A stretch of DNA of 44,752 nucleotides. It comes from an uncultured Eubacterium sp. GTDB lineage: Bacteria; Bacillota; Clostridia; Oscillospirales; Acutalibacteraceae. Location of the stretch: positions 1-44,752 of the forward strand of contig NZ_CAMFQO010000012.1 in the NCBI RefSeq assembly GCF_945980375.1, read 5' to 3'. The notes beneath the pieces were generated by a model. That model searched no databases. It had not been told where the DNA came from and saw only the letters and a list, made by a program, of their open reading frames with translations. Positions 1 through 6,847 of this stretch are shown here, in pieces (the stretch's first letter is position 1; every line of letters begins with the position of its first letter). The position numbers and the translations under genes were made by a program.

Positions 1-32
1 CGGAAAAAGTGAATTCTTTCGCTAATAGCCAT
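1..32 (-). CDS. XRE-type repressor, N-terminal fragment cut by window edge
   Basis: Only the first ten codons are visible, reading MAISERIHFF from an ATG at 30-32 on the minus strand, with an AGAGGTG ribosome site just upstream. This start resembles the opening of small helix-turn-helix proteins common on Clostridia mobile elements. It has its own TTGACA/TATACT promoter, divergent from the xis-int promoter, which is the layout expected of the element's repressor. The family call rests mainly on context, because the DNA-binding domain lies outside the window. Confidence 0.6.
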   Translation of the reverse strand, partial: MAISERIHFF

Positions 33-62
33 AAAAGCACCTCTTTTCAAGTGTTCACATAT

Positions 63-91
63 AGTATAGCAGAAATGTTTAGTGGTGTCAA
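63..91 (-). promoter_or_regulatory. Minus-strand promoter for the repressor gene
   Basis: On the minus strand TTGACA (plus 86-91) and TATACT (plus 63-68) are separated by exactly 17 bases. The spacer contains ACTAAAC, a half-site shared with the divergent promoter, which suggests autoregulation. Confidence 0.75.
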
Positions 92-191
92 GAGAAATCA
101 AAACAAAAAAGTTTAGTATTTTCTTGCAAGCCACTTGACAAAAGCAAATATGCTTAGTATAATGATATAGAACTAAGCAATTACGCTTAGT
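77..191. promoter_or_regulatory. Repressor operator cluster (YTTAGT half-sites)
   Basis: Half-sites of the form GTTTAGT or GCTTAGT occur near 77, 111, 152 and 185. The last is paired with its inverse as ACTAAGC-N6-GCTTAGT at 172-191. They cover both divergent promoters. Binding by the truncated XRE protein at the left edge is inferred from position. Confidence 0.55.
135..163 (+). promoter_or_regulatory. Plus-strand promoter for xis-int
   Basis: TTGACA at 135-140, a 17-base spacer and TATAAT at 158-163 form a perfect sigma-A consensus. A GCTTAGT half-site overlaps the -10 element, so the repressor would block it directly. Confidence 0.85.
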
Positions 192-345
192 AAAATTGAA
201 TGACCGTCCAAGTGTGATATGATTTTGTCAAGACCTCCGAGTGGCGACGGAGCGAGCGAAACAACGCCGCTGAAACAGCAGGGGTAGGAACGGCACTTGG
301 GTAAAACGGCACCCCATTATACTAACCGAAGAAAGGAGGAAACTT
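170..345 (+). promoter_or_regulatory. Long structured 5' leader of xis
   Basis: About 175 bases separate the predicted start of transcription from the xis ATG. The stretch can pair CCAAGTG (208-214) with CACTTGG (294-300), CTCCG (235-239) with CGGAG (248-252), and GCTG (269-272) with CAGC (276-279). The corresponding leader of island C is only about 50 bases. No known riboswitch is recognised; a regulatory role is inferred. Confidence 0.35.
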
Positions 346-546
346 ATGGGACAACAGTTTATGCGAGTAGAAGAAGTCGCTGAGATTCTCGATGTTTCAA
401 CCTCGTATGCCTACAAAGTCATACGAGAGCTGAACGAGGAACTGAAGCGTAAAGGCTTTATTACCATATCAGGAAGAGTCAACAGAGAGTATTTTAATGA
501 AAGGCTGTACCAAGCCAGAAAGGAGAACAAAAATGCCTGTTTATAA
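346..546 (+). CDS. xis: Excisionase (Xis), small helix-turn-helix protein
   Basis: This 66-residue protein has a MerR/excisionase-type winged helix. The core 'VEEVAEILDVSTSYAYKVI' places a recognition helix near residues 12-28, followed by a short wing with 'GRVNREYF'. It is the expected directionality factor: it bends DNA at the element ends so the integrase favours excision. A strong AAAGGAGG site precedes the ATG. The 3' end overlaps the integrase start by 14 bases, indicating coupled translation. The island C protein at 17929 is a clear homologue with the same gene order. Confidence 0.85.
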   Translation: MGQQFMRVEEVAEILDVSTSYAYKVIRELNEELKRKGFITISGRVNREYFNERLYQARKENKNACL

Positions 547-1621
547 AAATGAAGATAACGGCACTTGGTATGTTTTAACACGATATGTAGATTGGAAAGG
601 CGAGCGCAAACAGAAATGTAAGCGAGGTTTTGAAACCAAACGAGAGGCTCAGGAGTGGGAGCGAGTATTTAAGCAGCAAAGTGCTGCCGATATGGATATG
701 AACTTTTCCGCCTTTGTTGAGCTTTATATAAAGGACATAAAACCTCGCTTAAAAGAAAACACTTGGCTGACCAAAAAGCATATCATTGAAACCAAGATTT
801 TACCCTATTTTGAAAAGAAAAATGTCAGTGAGATCACCACAAAGGATGTAATCGCTTGGCAGAATGAATTGCTCGCTTTTCGTGATGAAAAGAAGAAGCC
901 GTATTCACAGACCTATCTCAAAACCGTCCACAATCAGCTTAGTGCTATATTTAACCACGCTGTAAGGCATTATGACCTTCGTTCCAATCCCGCCGCAAAA
1001 GCCGGTAATATGGGCACAGAGGAACGCAAGGAAATGAAGTTTTGGACGAAAGAAGAGTACAAGAAGTTTGCCGATGAAATGATGGACAAGCCCGTATCCT
1101 ATTACGCGTTTGAAATGCTTTACTGGTGTGGCATTCGTGAGGGCGAGTTACTCGCTCTGACTGCGGGGGACTTCGACTTTGAAAAAGGTACTGTTACGAT
1201 CAGCAAATCCTATCAGCGTTTGCACGGCGAAGATGTCATTACCACACCGAAAACAAGGAAAAGCAACCGCACGATAAAAATGCCGCAGTTTCTCTGTGAG
1301 GAAATGCAGGATTATATCGGTATGCTATACGGATACAAAAAGAAAGATCGTATATTCCCCATTTCAAAGAATTATCTGCACCGAGAAATGGATCGTGGCT
1401 CAAGCGCCGCAGGGGTGAAGCGTATCCGCATTCACGACTTGCGCCATAGCCATATTTCCCTGCTCATAGATATGGGCTTTTCTGCGGTGGCAATTGCCGA
1501 CCGTGTTGGTCACGAAAGCATTGAGATCACTTACCGCTATGCACACCTATTCCCGTCAAAGCAGACGGAAATGGCAAAGAAACTTGAATATGAAAGGATG
1601 GATATTGAAAATGTCCGCTAA
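533..1621 (+). CDS. int: Tyrosine recombinase / integrase (Tn916-like)
   Basis: This 362-residue site-specific recombinase integrates and excises the island. The N-terminus ('GTWYVLTRYVDWKGERKQKCKRGF') fits an AP2-like arm-binding domain, followed by a SAM-like core-binding domain (about 65-160) and a catalytic domain. Catalytic signatures seen are 'CGIREGEL' (Arg), 'HDLRHSH' (His-x-x-Arg) and the C-terminal 'GHESIEITYRYAHL' with the nucleophilic Tyr. I chose the ATG at 533, not an upstream start, because GAAAGGAG sits 7 bases ahead of it. The adjacent guaA-type cores suggest its target is the guaA 3' end. Confidence 0.9.
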   Translation: MPVYKNEDNGTWYVLTRYVDWKGERKQKCKRGFETKREAQEWERVFKQQSAADMDMNFSAFVELYIKDIKPRLKENTWLTKKHIIETKILPYFEKKNVSEITTKDVIAWQNELLAFRDEKKKPYSQTYLKTVHNQLSAIFNHAVRHYDLRSNPAAKAGNMGTEERKEMKFWTKEEYKKFADEMMDKPVSYYAFEMLYWCGIREGELLALTAGDFDFEKGTVTISKSYQRLHGEDVITTPKTRKSNRTIKMPQFLCEEMQDYIGMLYGYKKKDRIFPISKNYLHREMDRGSSAAGVKRIRIHDLRHSHISLLIDMGFSAVAIADRVGHESIEITYRYAHLFPSKQTEMAKKLEYERMDIENVR

Positions 1622-1943
1622 AAATCTTGATCGTCACAACCGTTGGAGGAGCAAAACAATCGCTTTTCGTATGTCGCCACAGGAGGCTGATGTTTTGGAC
1701 AGTAATGTCAGAATATCGGGACTGACAAAGCAGGATTATCTTTGTGCCCGTGCCCTGCAGCAGCAAATAACGGTGGTCGGCAATCCGAGAGTCTATAAGG
1801 CCCTGCGAAACGAGCTTGCCGCCGTCCTCGATGAGCTTAAACGCATCGAAGCCGGCGCAAATGTTCACGATGACTTGCTCGACCGTATTGAGCAGATTAA
1901 CACCACGTTATATGGAATGAAGGAACGAAAGGATGGCATATAA
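1611..1943 (+). CDS. MobC-like plasmid mobilization relaxosome protein
   Basis: This 110-residue basic protein starts at the ATG at 1611, overlapping the integrase stop. The pattern 'RSKTIAFRMSPQEADVLD' followed by 'SGLTKQDYL' is typical of ribbon-helix-helix MobC/relaxosome proteins that bind oriT and assist the relaxase. The C-terminal half is helical. A close homologue sits at the same place after the integrase in island C (19221-19544). A 43-codon ORF overlaps its 3' end, and a strong hairpin begins 8 bases past its stop. Confidence 0.7.
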   Translation: MSAKNLDRHNRWRSKTIAFRMSPQEADVLDSNVRISGLTKQDYLCARALQQQITVVGNPRVYKALRNELAAVLDELKRIEAGANVHDDLLDRIEQINTTLYGMKERKDGI

Positions 1944-2064
1944 AACCGAAAAGACTGTTCCCATTGTATCTGTTGGCGCAGATACGGAACAGTCTTCTCA
2001 AAAATGTATTGCAAATATTATAACCTATGACTCCTCCAATTTCAATAGTTTTGAGAAAAATTGA
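1933..2064 (+). CDS. Small 43-aa ORF of unknown function
   Basis: The ORF starts with MAYKTEKTVPIV and ends EKN. It overlaps the MobC-like stop by 11 bases and is preceded by a GAACGAAAGG stretch that could serve as a ribosome site. No family is recognised. Most of its first half coincides with a perfect hairpin, so the nucleotide structure may matter more than the peptide. It could equally be a remnant of a longer gene. Confidence 0.35.
   Translation: MAYKTEKTVPIVSVGADTEQSSQKCIANIITYDSSNFNSFEKN
1951..1996. repeat. Strong two-part hairpin after the MobC-like gene
   Basis: AAGACTGTTCC pairs with GGAACAGTCTT, and inside it GTATCTG pairs with CAGATAC around the loop TTGGCG. That is 18 perfect base pairs with a single CATT bulge on the 5' side. 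No T-run follows, so it is not a standard terminator. Island C also has a hairpin just after its MobC gene (19562-19597). A relaxosome or mRNA-processing role is possible. Confidence 0.6.
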
Positions 2065-2079
2065 AAGGAGGCAACGCCT

Positions 2080-3054
2080 ATGGCAGAATTAAAAATCATC
2101 AGTATGGATGAAGTGCCCGTCGAAGAAGTGGAATGGCTGTGGTATCCCTATATCCCGTATGGGAAACTGACCATTATTCACGGTGACGGCGGCGAAGGTA
2201 AAACAACGCTGATACTGCGATTAGCGGCGCTTTTGTCAAGTGGAGAAAAACTACCCTGCGACGACACCGAGCGCGATCCTATCAAGGTAATATATCAAAC
2301 CGCAGAGGATGGGCTTGGGGATACCATCAAGCCCCGCCTTCTTGCCGGTAATGCAGACTGCTCACAAATCAAGGTGATCGACGAATCTGAGGCGGCATTG
2401 ACGATGCTTGACGAGAGAGTAGAAAAGGCTATTGCAGAAACGGGTGCAAGGGTAATGATTTTAGATCCAATGCAAGCCTATATCGGCGCAAAGGTAGATA
2501 TGAACCGAGCAAATGAAGTCCGTGCCATTCTCTCTCAGCTTGGCAGGATCGCTGAGAAATACCGTTGTGCGATTATACTTGTTGGACACTTAAACAAGGC
2601 ACAGGGTAACAAATCCAATTACAGAGGTCTTGGCTCCATAGACTTTCAAGCAGCAGCAAGAAGCGTGCTTGTAGTCGGCAGAGTAAAGGACAAGCCGGAG
2701 ATACGAGTGGCGGCACATCAAAAATCTTCCCTCGCACCGGAAGGCAAGCCAATCGCATTTGAACTGAGGGAAACCAACGGCTTCAAGTGGCTCGGTCATT
2801 ATGATATTTCTATCGACGATCTTCTCAGCGGTATCAGTCGTGAGAAGAAATCCGATATGGCTGAAAGCCTTATCGTTGACTGCCTATACGGCGGAAAGTA
2901 CCCGCAACAAACCTTGCTGCAAAAAGCGCAGAGTTTGGGTATCTCCAAACGAGTGCTCGATGAAGCAAAGAAAACTCTGCGTGTGCGATCTGTTAAGGAA
3001 GGCAGTGTGTGGTATTGGCAACTACCCGAAGAAAAAGAGAGTGGCGACCTGTAA
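2080..3054 (+). CDS. RepA-like hexameric AAA ATPase / helicase
   Basis: This 324-residue protein has a RecA-fold ATPase domain with Walker A 'GDGGEGKTT' (about residues 36-44), a Walker B-like 'ARVMILDPMQAY' and the sensor segment 'IILVGHLNKA'. The arrangement matches RepA/DnaB-type replicative helicases of mobilizable elements, which would open DNA for element replication after excision. The C-terminal 70 residues look like a winged-helix tail. The start is set by GAAAGGAGG upstream of the ATG at 2080. A terminator-like hairpin follows directly, so this gene closes the first transcription unit. Confidence 0.75.
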   Translation: MAELKIISMDEVPVEEVEWLWYPYIPYGKLTIIHGDGGEGKTTLILRLAALLSSGEKLPCDDTERDPIKVIYQTAEDGLGDTIKPRLLAGNADCSQIKVIDESEAALTMLDERVEKAIAETGARVMILDPMQAYIGAKVDMNRANEVRAILSQLGRIAEKYRCAIILVGHLNKAQGNKSNYRGLGSIDFQAAARSVLVVGRVKDKPEIRVAAHQKSSLAPEGKPIAFELRETNGFKWLGHYDISIDDLLSGISREKKSDMAESLIVDCLYGGKYPQQTLLQKAQSLGISKRVLDEAKKTLRVRSVKEGSVWYWQLPEEKESGDL

Positions 3055-3060
3055 GGTTGC

Positions 3061-3106
3061 AACATTGCAAAGGTGGGGGCTTTCGCAATCTTGCAATGTT
3101 CTTTTT
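3061..3106 (+). terminator. Hairpin terminator after the RepA-like gene
   Basis: AACATTGCAA (3061-3070) pairs with TTGCAATGTT (3091-3100) and is followed by CTTTTT. The loop is 20 bases, longer than usual, but the T-tract fits Rho-independent termination. Confidence 0.6.
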
Positions 3107-3334
3107 CGGCAGGTATGCCAATACGAAGTTTAGGCGGGGTGCAGAGTGCCCTTTTCAAAGGGCGGTTCTGCTGGGGAGTTGTCCGCAGACAACGGGGCAA
3201 CGCCCCGCAACCCCCCTCGGAGAGCGCAATAGCAGCTTTTGATGGCAGAAGGCTGTCAAAAGTGCTTTTGCGTTACTCTTGACAAGAGTAACAGAACCGA
3301 GAACGGTAAAATTTTGGAGATTGGAGGTAATAAA
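3107..3334. other. Structured non-coding region, candidate oriT
   Basis: The stretch between the ATPase and the relaxase has no convincing gene. It contains several hairpins (CCCTTT/AAAGGG near 3150, GTTGTC-CGCA-GACAAC near 3177, GGGGC-AAC-GCCCC near 3195) and a perfect inverted repeat GTTACTCTTG-A-CAAGAGTAAC at 3272-3292. Island C has an equivalent GTTACTTTTT-CCC-AAAAAGTAAC repeat immediately upstream of its relaxase. MobV relaxases usually nick just upstream of their own gene, so 3272-3292 is the best oriT candidate. Confidence 0.45.
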
Positions 3335-4513
3335 ATGCAAAGAACGATAAGTGCAATGGTCGGTAAAGGCTCTGTCAATCATAACAGCCGCAAGTTCAAA
3401 GCGGAAAATGTTGACGATAACCGAACACATCTCAATATCGACTACTGCAATGAAAATATCAAAAAAGTCTATCATGAATTGTTTGACGAAGCACTTAAAA
3501 GGTACAACAATAAACAGACAAGAGCCGACCGTAAGATAGAAAACTATTATGAAAAAATCCGTAATTCAAAGCAAGAAAAACCGTTTCATGAACTCATTTT
3601 GCAGATAGGCGATAAGGAAAATATGAGTGCTGAAAGCGAAAACGGAGAGCTTGCAAGACAAATTTTAGATGAATATTACAGTGGATTTCAAGAGAGAAAC
3701 CCCAACTTAAAAGTGTTCTCTGCTCATCTTCATATGGACGAAGCAACACCGCATTTGCACATTGATTTTGTACCGTTTACCAGCGGAAGCAAGCGTGGAC
3801 TTGAAACAAGAGTATCTCTAAAACAGGCTCTTGCCGCCCAAGGTTTTAAGGGCGGAACCCGTGGAGATACCGAGTGGAACCAATGGGTAAGCGCAGAAAA
3901 ATCCGCACTTGCATTTGTTATGGAGCGTCACGGGATTGAATGGGAACACAAGGGTACTCACGAAAAACACTTGTCTGTTTTGGATTACAAAAAACAGGAG
4001 CGAGAAAAAGAAATTGCTGTATTGGACAACCAACTTGCCGAGAAAAAAGACGAGTTTCGTGTTATGGCTGACCGCATTGAGAACTTCGATAACGGAGAAA
4101 AATCCTTGCAGAAACTTGATGGAAGCATAATGAATGAGCCTGAATATCAGTTGCCTGAACCGCCTGCAATGATGTCGGCAAGAACTTATAAGGCAAAGTT
4201 TGTTGAACCGCTTATAGCCCGATTTAAGTCTTTAATAAGCACCTTATTTGCACGATATTTCAAGGCGTTGGACAGTTACCACAGATTGAACATCACAAAC
4301 GGAAACCTATATCGTGAAAATGAAAAGCTATCGAAAGTTAATGAAAAATTATCACGAGAGAATGAAAATCTGCGTGCGGAAAACAGGGATTACAAACTTC
4401 TCCGCAAAGTATTTGGTCATAAACAGATTGACAATTTGCTTGATAGTGCAAAGTTGGAAAAACAGTCTAAACAGCGTGAAAAACGCTTTAGAAATTATAA
4501 AGATGAAAGGTAG
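3335..4513 (+). CDS. MobV-family relaxase
   Basis: This 392-residue relaxase nicks oriT and pilots the single strand during mobilization. The N-terminal domain shows the MobV metal-binding signature 'HLHMDEATPHLHIDF' (His131, His133, His140, His142). The C-terminal 200 residues are charged and coiled-coil-like ('LYRENEKLSKVNEKLSREN'). I placed the start at ATG 3335, 7 bases after TTGGAGG; an upstream extension to 3239 is open but lacks a ribosome site. It is homologous to the island C relaxase. Confidence 0.9.
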   Translation: MQRTISAMVGKGSVNHNSRKFKAENVDDNRTHLNIDYCNENIKKVYHELFDEALKRYNNKQTRADRKIENYYEKIRNSKQEKPFHELILQIGDKENMSAESENGELARQILDEYYSGFQERNPNLKVFSAHLHMDEATPHLHIDFVPFTSGSKRGLETRVSLKQALAAQGFKGGTRGDTEWNQWVSAEKSALAFVMERHGIEWEHKGTHEKHLSVLDYKKQEREKEIAVLDNQLAEKKDEFRVMADRIENFDNGEKSLQKLDGSIMNEPEYQLPEPPAMMSARTYKAKFVEPLIARFKSLISTLFARYFKALDSYHRLNITNGNLYRENEKLSKVNEKLSRENENLRAENRDYKLLRKVFGHKQIDNLLDSAKLEKQSKQREKRFRNYKDER

Positions 4514-4522
4514 GAAAACACA

Positions 4523-4900
4523 ATGAAACAGCATTTTACAGACGAAAAAACGGGAATCCGCTACACCTTGCAGGGAGATTATTATCTGCCCGACCTTGCG
4601 TTACCCGCTGAAGAACAACAGCCAATCGGTATATGGGGACAACGACATTTGCGACACATCAAGCAAAACCGAAGGGTGTTATACACCAATCTGCTGACCA
4701 GCGGCAAGTTAAACAGTTACCTTGCTGATATTGACAAACAGGCGGAAGAAATGTTTTCCCGGCTGGTGAAACAGATGGCAGAGCGTGAGGGTGTGACCGA
4801 ACAACTCAAAGTCGATAATCAAATGGCGTGGGTTGGTCGAATGAACAACATCCGCAGCAGAGCCACCGAGGTCGTGAATACAGATTTTATTTACACCTAA
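4523..4900 (+). CDS. TnpV-like transposon-encoded protein
   Basis: This 125-residue protein matches the small TnpV family found on Clostridia mobilizable transposons. Characteristic segments are 'GDYYLPDLALP', 'IGIWGQRHLRHIKQNRRVLY' and 'RMNNIRSRATEVVN'. The biochemical role is not established. It starts 9 bases after the relaxase stop with AAAGGTAGG upstream, so it is the last gene of the mobilization operon. A bidirectional terminator follows and separates it from the convergent cargo operon. Confidence 0.75.
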   Translation: MKQHFTDEKTGIRYTLQGDYYLPDLALPAEEQQPIGIWGQRHLRHIKQNRRVLYTNLLTSGKLNSYLADIDKQAEEMFSRLVKQMAEREGVTEQLKVDNQMAWVGRMNNIRSRATEVVNTDFIYT

Positions 4901-4904
4901 CTGG

Positions 4905-4944
4905 TAAAAAGCGGCAGGGATTTTGCTCTCTGCCGCCGTTTTTT
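4905..4944. terminator. Bidirectional terminator between mob module and cargo operon
   Basis: A 10-bp stem, 4911-4920 with 4927-4936 (one G-T pair), encloses the loop TTTTGC. It has a T-run at 4939-4944 for the plus strand and an A-run at 4906-4910, giving T's on the minus strand. It ends both the tnpV transcript and the radical-SAM operon. Confidence 0.85.
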
Positions 4945-6841
4945 ATTGGTTGTTTTCTGTATCATCACGGGTGATTTTATAGTACGCTAAGACATCGTTA
5001 ATCTCTTTGTCGTCGCATACAAAATCGCCATCCTTAAACTTGTTTAAGGCAATGATTGCTTTTGCTTTTTCTAGTTTATCTGGAGGTAATGCCTTGAATT
5101 TCTCCCACCACTCATTCGTTAAATCGCAATCGTGTTTTGTTACGGTAGTGTATCTATCAGCAAGACGATTACGAAGATCGGCATCGTAGATTCTACGATA
5201 TATGATGAAAGTTTCGGGCATCCATAGAATTTTCATAAACTCATCAATATCACATCCAAATGCTTCTTCAAAGAAATCAACGCCACGTCCAATTTTCCCT
5301 TTTGTAGAATTAAGCACGGCTTGGACTGCACGAATGAATTTTCTGTTCCAATGCTTACCGATGTAGTCACGGTTCATAAAGAACTCTTTATCATTTATCG
5401 GATGATACTTCATCGGAAATGAATATATGCTTGCGCCGAGTTCTTCGCATAAGTCAACATTCATTCTTAGACGATAATATAATTCTTCCGGTTTATCCTC
5501 AAAATTATAAAGAAGATAGTTTGAAAGGTTTTTTATTCCGCTTTTAACGGCTGTACGGATAGACTTTTCATATATGTCCCTAAGACTCCAGTGGTCAAAT
5601 GCTATGCGCAAAGGCTGAATGTTCACTTCTGCCAGTTTTTTCATATTTGCTTCAGTAATTAGACGTGAATCGATGCCTTGATTGAAGTCAACAATACGTT
5701 TTCTTTTTGAAGGTTTATGGGTTTTTTCATACAATGGGCGCACATATTCATCCAAACCTAATATATCTTCTTTGGATGCAGTATAATAGTAAAGGCAATG
5801 AGCTTCTTCCAATTTAAGATACAGTTCTGTTTTTTCTGTATCATCTTTCAGCTTTCCCATTATCTCTTTGTAAATAGAAATGGCTTTACGTATATATGCA
5901 CGATCATTGTAGGAATCCTTGAGATTATTGATTGTCACATCGTATTCATTGGGTGGTGTGTAAGTTGCACCTGTACCAAAGCCACATTCTTTAATTTCAT
6001 CAATGATTTGGTCGTAACACTTAGATGCCAAAACATTATTATCAAGTAAAAGCAAATCTTTTCTTGCGCCGAAACGTTTATCTGTAAATTCAATCCGATT
6101 TTTCAGATTGATATAGTCACAATACTGTGGTTCCAATTTCGGTACAGCACAGAACTTGCACTTGTTGACGCAGCCTCTTGTCATATATGCAAAATAAGCA
6201 TTGTTTGCAGGGTAAACGTAGTCTATCTCTTCAAGGATAGAGTAATCAAGAGGTAGTTCATCAATAATTAGCTTATTGCCAGGATCAATATCCCCCGGAT
6301 GATTCAATAAGCCAACAAAAGGTTCGATCCCTGTAGCGGCATACACCTCGTCTTTTAAGAGGGATGACATAATACCGCCTACCATAACATCTTCGGGTTT
6401 CTTACAAAGCTGCTTTGCGAAGTTAATAGTATCAATTGTAATGTCCCAATAAAATGTAAATAGCGTGGTGATGCCAACCTTATCAAATCTTGGCTTTGTG
6501 AAGTACTCTTTGTCTTTATATTTTTTACGATATTCTTTTACTGCATCTAAGACAATCTCATCTTCAAAGATGGGATCGGCCTCAAGAATTGCATATTTAC
6601 CGAGTTTTATAAATTCAAAAAGCGTAGGATAATAGTTCTTCCAAAATATTTCAGGAAGAATAATAGAAAGATGATTGATAAGATCATCGCAAATTAGCTC
6701 CACCGCTAAGGAACGCATATCGCCTTTATAAAAACGGACATCATCGCCAACCATACGATAATAGGTTGCCAATTTCATTAGTCCCATCGGTGGGTATTTA
6801 TTTTTGTAATTAGGCTCAATGAGCAAGACTTTTCTATTCAT
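4943..6841 (-). CDS. Radical SAM protein with cobalamin-binding-like N-terminus
   Basis: This 632-residue protein starts like B12-binding radical SAM enzymes: 'VLLIEPNYKNKYPPMGLMKLA' carries the Pro-Pro-x-Gly-Leu pattern near residues 17-21. The 4Fe-4S motif CxxxCxxC is 'CVNKCKFC' (Cys224, Cys228, Cys231) and is followed by barrel-like strands ('LLLLDNNVL', 'DFNQGIDSRL', 'YSFPMKYHP'). Such enzymes do methyl transfer or other radical chemistry; the substrate is unknown. It is the last gene of the six-gene operon, 6 bases after the GHKL ATPase stop. A radical SAM protein beside a HerA-NurA pair is unusual and suggests modification of nucleic acid, nucleotide or protein as part of defence. Confidence 0.8.
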   Translation of the reverse strand: MNRKVLLIEPNYKNKYPPMGLMKLATYYRMVGDDVRFYKGDMRSLAVELICDDLINHLSIILPEIFWKNYYPTLFEFIKLGKYAILEADPIFEDEIVLDAVKEYRKKYKDKEYFTKPRFDKVGITTLFTFYWDITIDTINFAKQLCKKPEDVMVGGIMSSLLKDEVYAATGIEPFVGLLNHPGDIDPGNKLIIDELPLDYSILEEIDYVYPANNAYFAYMTRGCVNKCKFCAVPKLEPQYCDYINLKNRIEFTDKRFGARKDLLLLDNNVLASKCYDQIIDEIKECGFGTGATYTPPNEYDVTINNLKDSYNDRAYIRKAISIYKEIMGKLKDDTEKTELYLKLEEAHCLYYYTASKEDILGLDEYVRPLYEKTHKPSKRKRIVDFNQGIDSRLITEANMKKLAEVNIQPLRIAFDHWSLRDIYEKSIRTAVKSGIKNLSNYLLYNFEDKPEELYYRLRMNVDLCEELGASIYSFPMKYHPINDKEFFMNRDYIGKHWNRKFIRAVQAVLNSTKGKIGRGVDFFEEAFGCDIDEFMKILWMPETFIIYRRIYDADLRNRLADRYTTVTKHDCDLTNEWWEKFKALPPDKLEKAKAIIALNKFKDGDFVCDDKEINDVLAYYKITRDDTENNQ

Positions 6842-6847
6842 AGGGTA

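Noticed and set aside
3009-3282. Overlapping short ORFs between the RepA-like gene and the relaxase
   Set aside because: They run through hairpins, lack ribosome sites and have no recognisable features; the region is better read as structured non-coding DNA.
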